Source: Oceanospirillales bacterium
GTDB lineage: Bacteria; Pseudomonadota; Gammaproteobacteria; Pseudomonadales; Balneatricaceae
Assembly (NCBI GenBank): GCA_018223185.1
Contig: JAAEYW010000015.1
Location: forward strand, 29,119 to 93,118
Direction of reading: 5' to 3'
Length of the DNA: 64,000 bases
The position numbers were made by a program, and so were the translations under genes. Shown one piece after another: positions 61,963 through 64,000 of the stretch. A model generated the notes under the pieces. The model saw nothing but the letters and a program-made list of their open reading frames with translations, did no database searches and was not told the DNA's origin. Numbering within the stretch: the stretch's first letter is position 1; each line of letters begins with the position of its first letter.

Positions 61963-62451
61963 ATGAAATATTTACTCATATTACTGATAACACTCTTTTT
62001 TCCTACTGTTTCATTTGGAGAAACTAAAGAGAGTATGTGTCTTTCGTATGTTGCAATTACTGGCAATATCAAAAAGGCACATGAATATCAGCCTTGTTTG
62101 GATGCCTCAGATTTAGGTATAGGATCGGCTCAATACTCTGTAGGAATGAGCTATGGTTATGCTGGTAAGAATGATTTGGAGGAAAGATATTATCGGTTAG
62201 CTGCAAACAATAGTAATATTGCAGCATACCTTTCCTTAGGCCATGTGCTCCGTGAGAATAGTCCATGGAAAGCTATTTACTGGTATCAACGCTATGCGGC
62301 AACTAAAGCTGACGGTTATGGTTATGCGGCAATTTTGATTTCAAATTTGTTTAGTGAGTTAGGAGATGCTTCTCAAGCAGAATACTGGCTTGAAGTATGT
62401 AAGTTATCTCCATACAAAGGTTGTACTAACGCATATAACAAAAAGCTGTAG
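61963..62451 (+). CDS. Cassette gene: secreted Sel1/TPR-like protein
   Basis: The 162-residue protein has a signal peptide (MKYLLILLITLFFPTVSFG) and helical repeats with Sel1/TPR character (GIGSAQYSVGMSYGYAG, NIAAYLSLGHVL, WKAIYWYQRYAATKADGYGYAA, SQAEYWLEVCK). Four cysteines suggest periplasmic disulfides. The cassette opens with GTTATATG (61944) and the ORF ends just past CATATAAC (62432-62439). AT-rich relative to the core genes. Function unknown; repeats of this type bind proteins. Confidence 0.75.
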   Translation: MKYLLILLITLFFPTVSFGETKESMCLSYVAITGNIKKAHEYQPCLDASDLGIGSAQYSVGMSYGYAGKNDLEERYYRLAANNSNIAAYLSLGHVLRENSPWKAIYWYQRYAATKADGYGYAAILISNLFSELGDASQAEYWLEVCKLSPYKGCTNAYNKKL

Positions 62452-62493
62452 CGGATCGTCGCTACGCTCCTCCCACTAAGCTAAGCGTTAGTT
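62431..62493 (+). other. attC recombination site of cassette 3
   Basis: R'' CATATAAC complements the first bases of the cassette (GTTATATG). R' is GTTAGTT (62487-62493). TAAC and AGCT pair with AGCT and GTTA, and GTAGCG / CGCTAC forms an inner hairpin. It is shorter than the other two attC sites. Confidence 0.65.
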
Positions 62494-62520
62494 TTACACC
62501 ACTGAGCTGAGAAGGGATTT

Positions 62521-64000
62521 ATGGCAAGAGTAAATAAAATCAGAAAAGAAAAGCTATCTATCTATTTGGCGAGAGATGGCAGTAAGCCAGATTCTGATGT
62601 GATAAAGCTAGAAAATTCTAAGCAACCTATTGAAATGGACTTGCCAGGGGCAGAATCAGCCCGCCTTTACATAAAAAAGCAGCCACCCAAAAATGCTCCT
62701 CCTTGGACTAGATTGTTTACAACAGATAGCCAAGTTGATGCTTCTGAATTTGGCACCTCTTCAAATGTAGGGGCTGTATTTTTAGTAAGAGTATCAGGAT
62801 CTACATTTGTACTGTCATTTGGCACTGGTTTTCATCTTTTAAAGCAAGAGTCTATCGAGCGTGATTTCGGTCTAAAGGTGACGCTGAACTCGGTAGATCC
62901 TGACAAACTGAGAAGTTTGGATAAAGCCAGTTATGATCACAATCCATTGAACTCAAGAACTCAAAGCACTCGGGATGTAGATATATTTAATCTCCATCTA
63001 GATTCTGAGATGGAGATGCTTTACGCAGTAACAGGCACATCATTAGTAAAAGAATTTGGTAGTCATGTAACTGGTAGGGATGCCCTGACAATAGCAGTAG
63101 AAACCAACCTTTCAGATATACCCGCGATTCTTTCAAAGTCGATCAAACAATATCGTTCTAAGCTTCCAGACAAATTTAGCTGGGTAGAAAATATAAATAG
63201 GGTTCGGGACTATGATGAGATTGAAATACTCGATTTGGAGCTAGATCAATACTTAAGCAGTAACAATATTTCTAATTTCTGGTTAGGGGAGCCGGAAATA
63301 GTAGACTGGGAAGGTCAAATCGGCTATTCATTTGATATGTACCAGAAAACCCTTCGTCATGTGGTTTTATCTTTCGATGACTATATAACATACCTTGGTG
63401 ATGTTACTCCTACAGTTGAGTTAATGAAGAGTAATGTTATTCACGTAAACAACAATGAGTATCAGTCTGTAAAAAGTTGGCCTGTCTACCGCTGCTTGTA
63501 TGCTGAAATTAAATTTGGGAGCGATCATTACATCCTAAGAAATGGAGTATGGTACAAAATAAACTGTGATTTTGTGTCAGCAGTTGATGACTACCTCAGC
63601 GATATTGATATTCATCCATTCTCATTTCCCATATATTCTCATGATGATGAGGGCGATTATAACGAGTTGGTTGCTAAGACGAACAGTATTTTTTGTTTGA
63701 TGGATAAAAAGAATATCCAGATTGGTGGCCCTTATGACAAGTTAGAGCACTGTGATTTGATAAAGGGTGGAAATGAATTTGTTCATGTCAAGTTATACAG
63801 AAGCTCAAGCACACTCAGTCACCTATTCTCTCAAGGATTTGTGGCTGCGGAAGCGTTTATAAAAGACTCTGACTACAGAGAGAAATTGAACCCAAAATTG
63901 CCTGCATCAATCAAATTATCTGATCCAAAACCAAGGCCTGATCCAAGGGAAGTTGCGAATAAGTCCCTCCTCTTGAGACAATCTGCGATGCAACCTTCTC
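62521..64000 (+). CDS. Cassette gene: DUF6119/TIGR04141-type protein (C-terminus missing)
   Basis: The frame is open to the right edge, about 493 residues. The ATG follows AAGGGAT. It begins MARVNKIRKEKLSIYLARDG and shows AVFLVRVSGSTFVLSFGTGFHLL, then GLKVTLNSVDPDKLRSLDKA and LVKEFGSHVTGRDAL. This pattern matches, from memory, the sporadically distributed DUF6119 (TIGR04141) family of about 520-570 residues, found in mobile and defence-rich regions; its biochemical role is unknown. It starts 27 bp after the R' end of the preceding attC site. At this size it would be unusually large cassette cargo. Confidence 0.7.
   Translation, partial: MARVNKIRKEKLSIYLARDGSKPDSDVIKLENSKQPIEMDLPGAESARLYIKKQPPKNAPPWTRLFTTDSQVDASEFGTSSNVGAVFLVRVSGSTFVLSFGTGFHLLKQESIERDFGLKVTLNSVDPDKLRSLDKASYDHNPLNSRTQSTRDVDIFNLHLDSEMEMLYAVTGTSLVKEFGSHVTGRDALTIAVETNLSDIPAILSKSIKQYRSKLPDKFSWVENINRVRDYDEIEILDLELDQYLSSNNISNFWLGEPEIVDWEGQIGYSFDMYQKTLRHVVLSFDDYITYLGDVTPTVELMKSNVIHVNNNEYQSVKSWPVYRCLYAEIKFGSDHYILRNGVWYKINCDFVSAVDDYLSDIDIHPFSFPIYSHDDEGDYNELVAKTNSIFCLMDKKNIQIGGPYDKLEHCDLIKGGNEFVHVKLYRSSSTLSHLFSQGFVAAEAFIKDSDYREKLNPKLPASIKLSDPKPRPDPREVANKSLLLRQSAMQPS

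Overview
The window looks like chromosome of a heterotrophic marine gammaproteobacterium, probably Oceanospirillales/Oceanospirillaceae. The reasons are the moderate GC content, gammaproteobacterial-type IlvC, ModF, YbiT and UraH, the TctCBA/porin locus and short-chain acyl-CoA catabolism. The genus is an inference; no rRNA or tRNA gene was seen.

Layout. 0-10.2 kb: a truncated Cache-domain sensor, then an acyl-CoA oxidation locus (acyl-CoA ligase, a degenerate EtfB-like protein, an AraC regulator, EtfB, EtfA, an acyl-CoA dehydrogenase and ETF:ubiquinone oxidoreductase). 10.2-15.5 kb: an accessory island with stem-loop repeats, a ~540 bp repeated leader, two integron-type gene cassettes with an attC site, two copies of an 86 bp inverted-repeat element, gene fragments and an EAL phosphodiesterase. 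15.5-30.3 kb: a luciferase-like oxidoreductase, a GGDEF/EAL protein with a periplasmic partner, small enzymes, a CitA/CitB-type two-component system divergent from tctCBA and a porin, then modF and ilvC. 31-35.6 kb: a cytochrome b / SHP / DHC / PepSY / two-component operon and a DNA glycosylase. 35.9-44 kb: an ABC-F ATPase, an uncharacterised amidase / C45 acyltransferase / ATP-grasp operon, and a PACE exporter with its LysR regulator. 44-45.6 kb: a second accessory patch with a reverse-strand gene cassette. 45.7-52.9 kb: a complete beta-hydroxyaspartate cycle cluster (bhcR, bhcABCD) with an oxaloacetate decarboxylase-like gene and a HAD phosphatase. 53-53.8 kb: tandem repeats and a candidate orphan small RNA. 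54-60.3 kb: a urate-to-glyoxylate degradation cluster (puuD, allA, alc, uraD, puuE, uraH) with a GlcG/HbpS-like protein and a RutR-like regulator. 60.3-64 kb: more repeats, a DUF6435 gene, a second copy of the ~540 bp leader, and a further cassette array that runs off the window into a DUF6119/TIGR04141-type gene.

How the genes work together. The purine branch ends in glyoxylate. The beta-hydroxyaspartate cycle a few kilobases away turns two glyoxylate into oxaloacetate, and the neighbouring PA4872-like enzyme could turn oxaloacetate into pyruvate. A shared palindrome (core TTGTATACAA) lies upstream of the phosphatase, the GlcG-like gene and both purine transcription units, which suggests one glyoxylate-centred regulon.

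The least expected structures are three. First, three integrase-less cassette loci, two of which start exactly at the end of the same ~540 bp leader. Second, a family of short hairpin repeats with covarying stems that sits immediately after stop codons in a fixed orientation. Third, the candidate small RNA at 53.7-53.8 kb.
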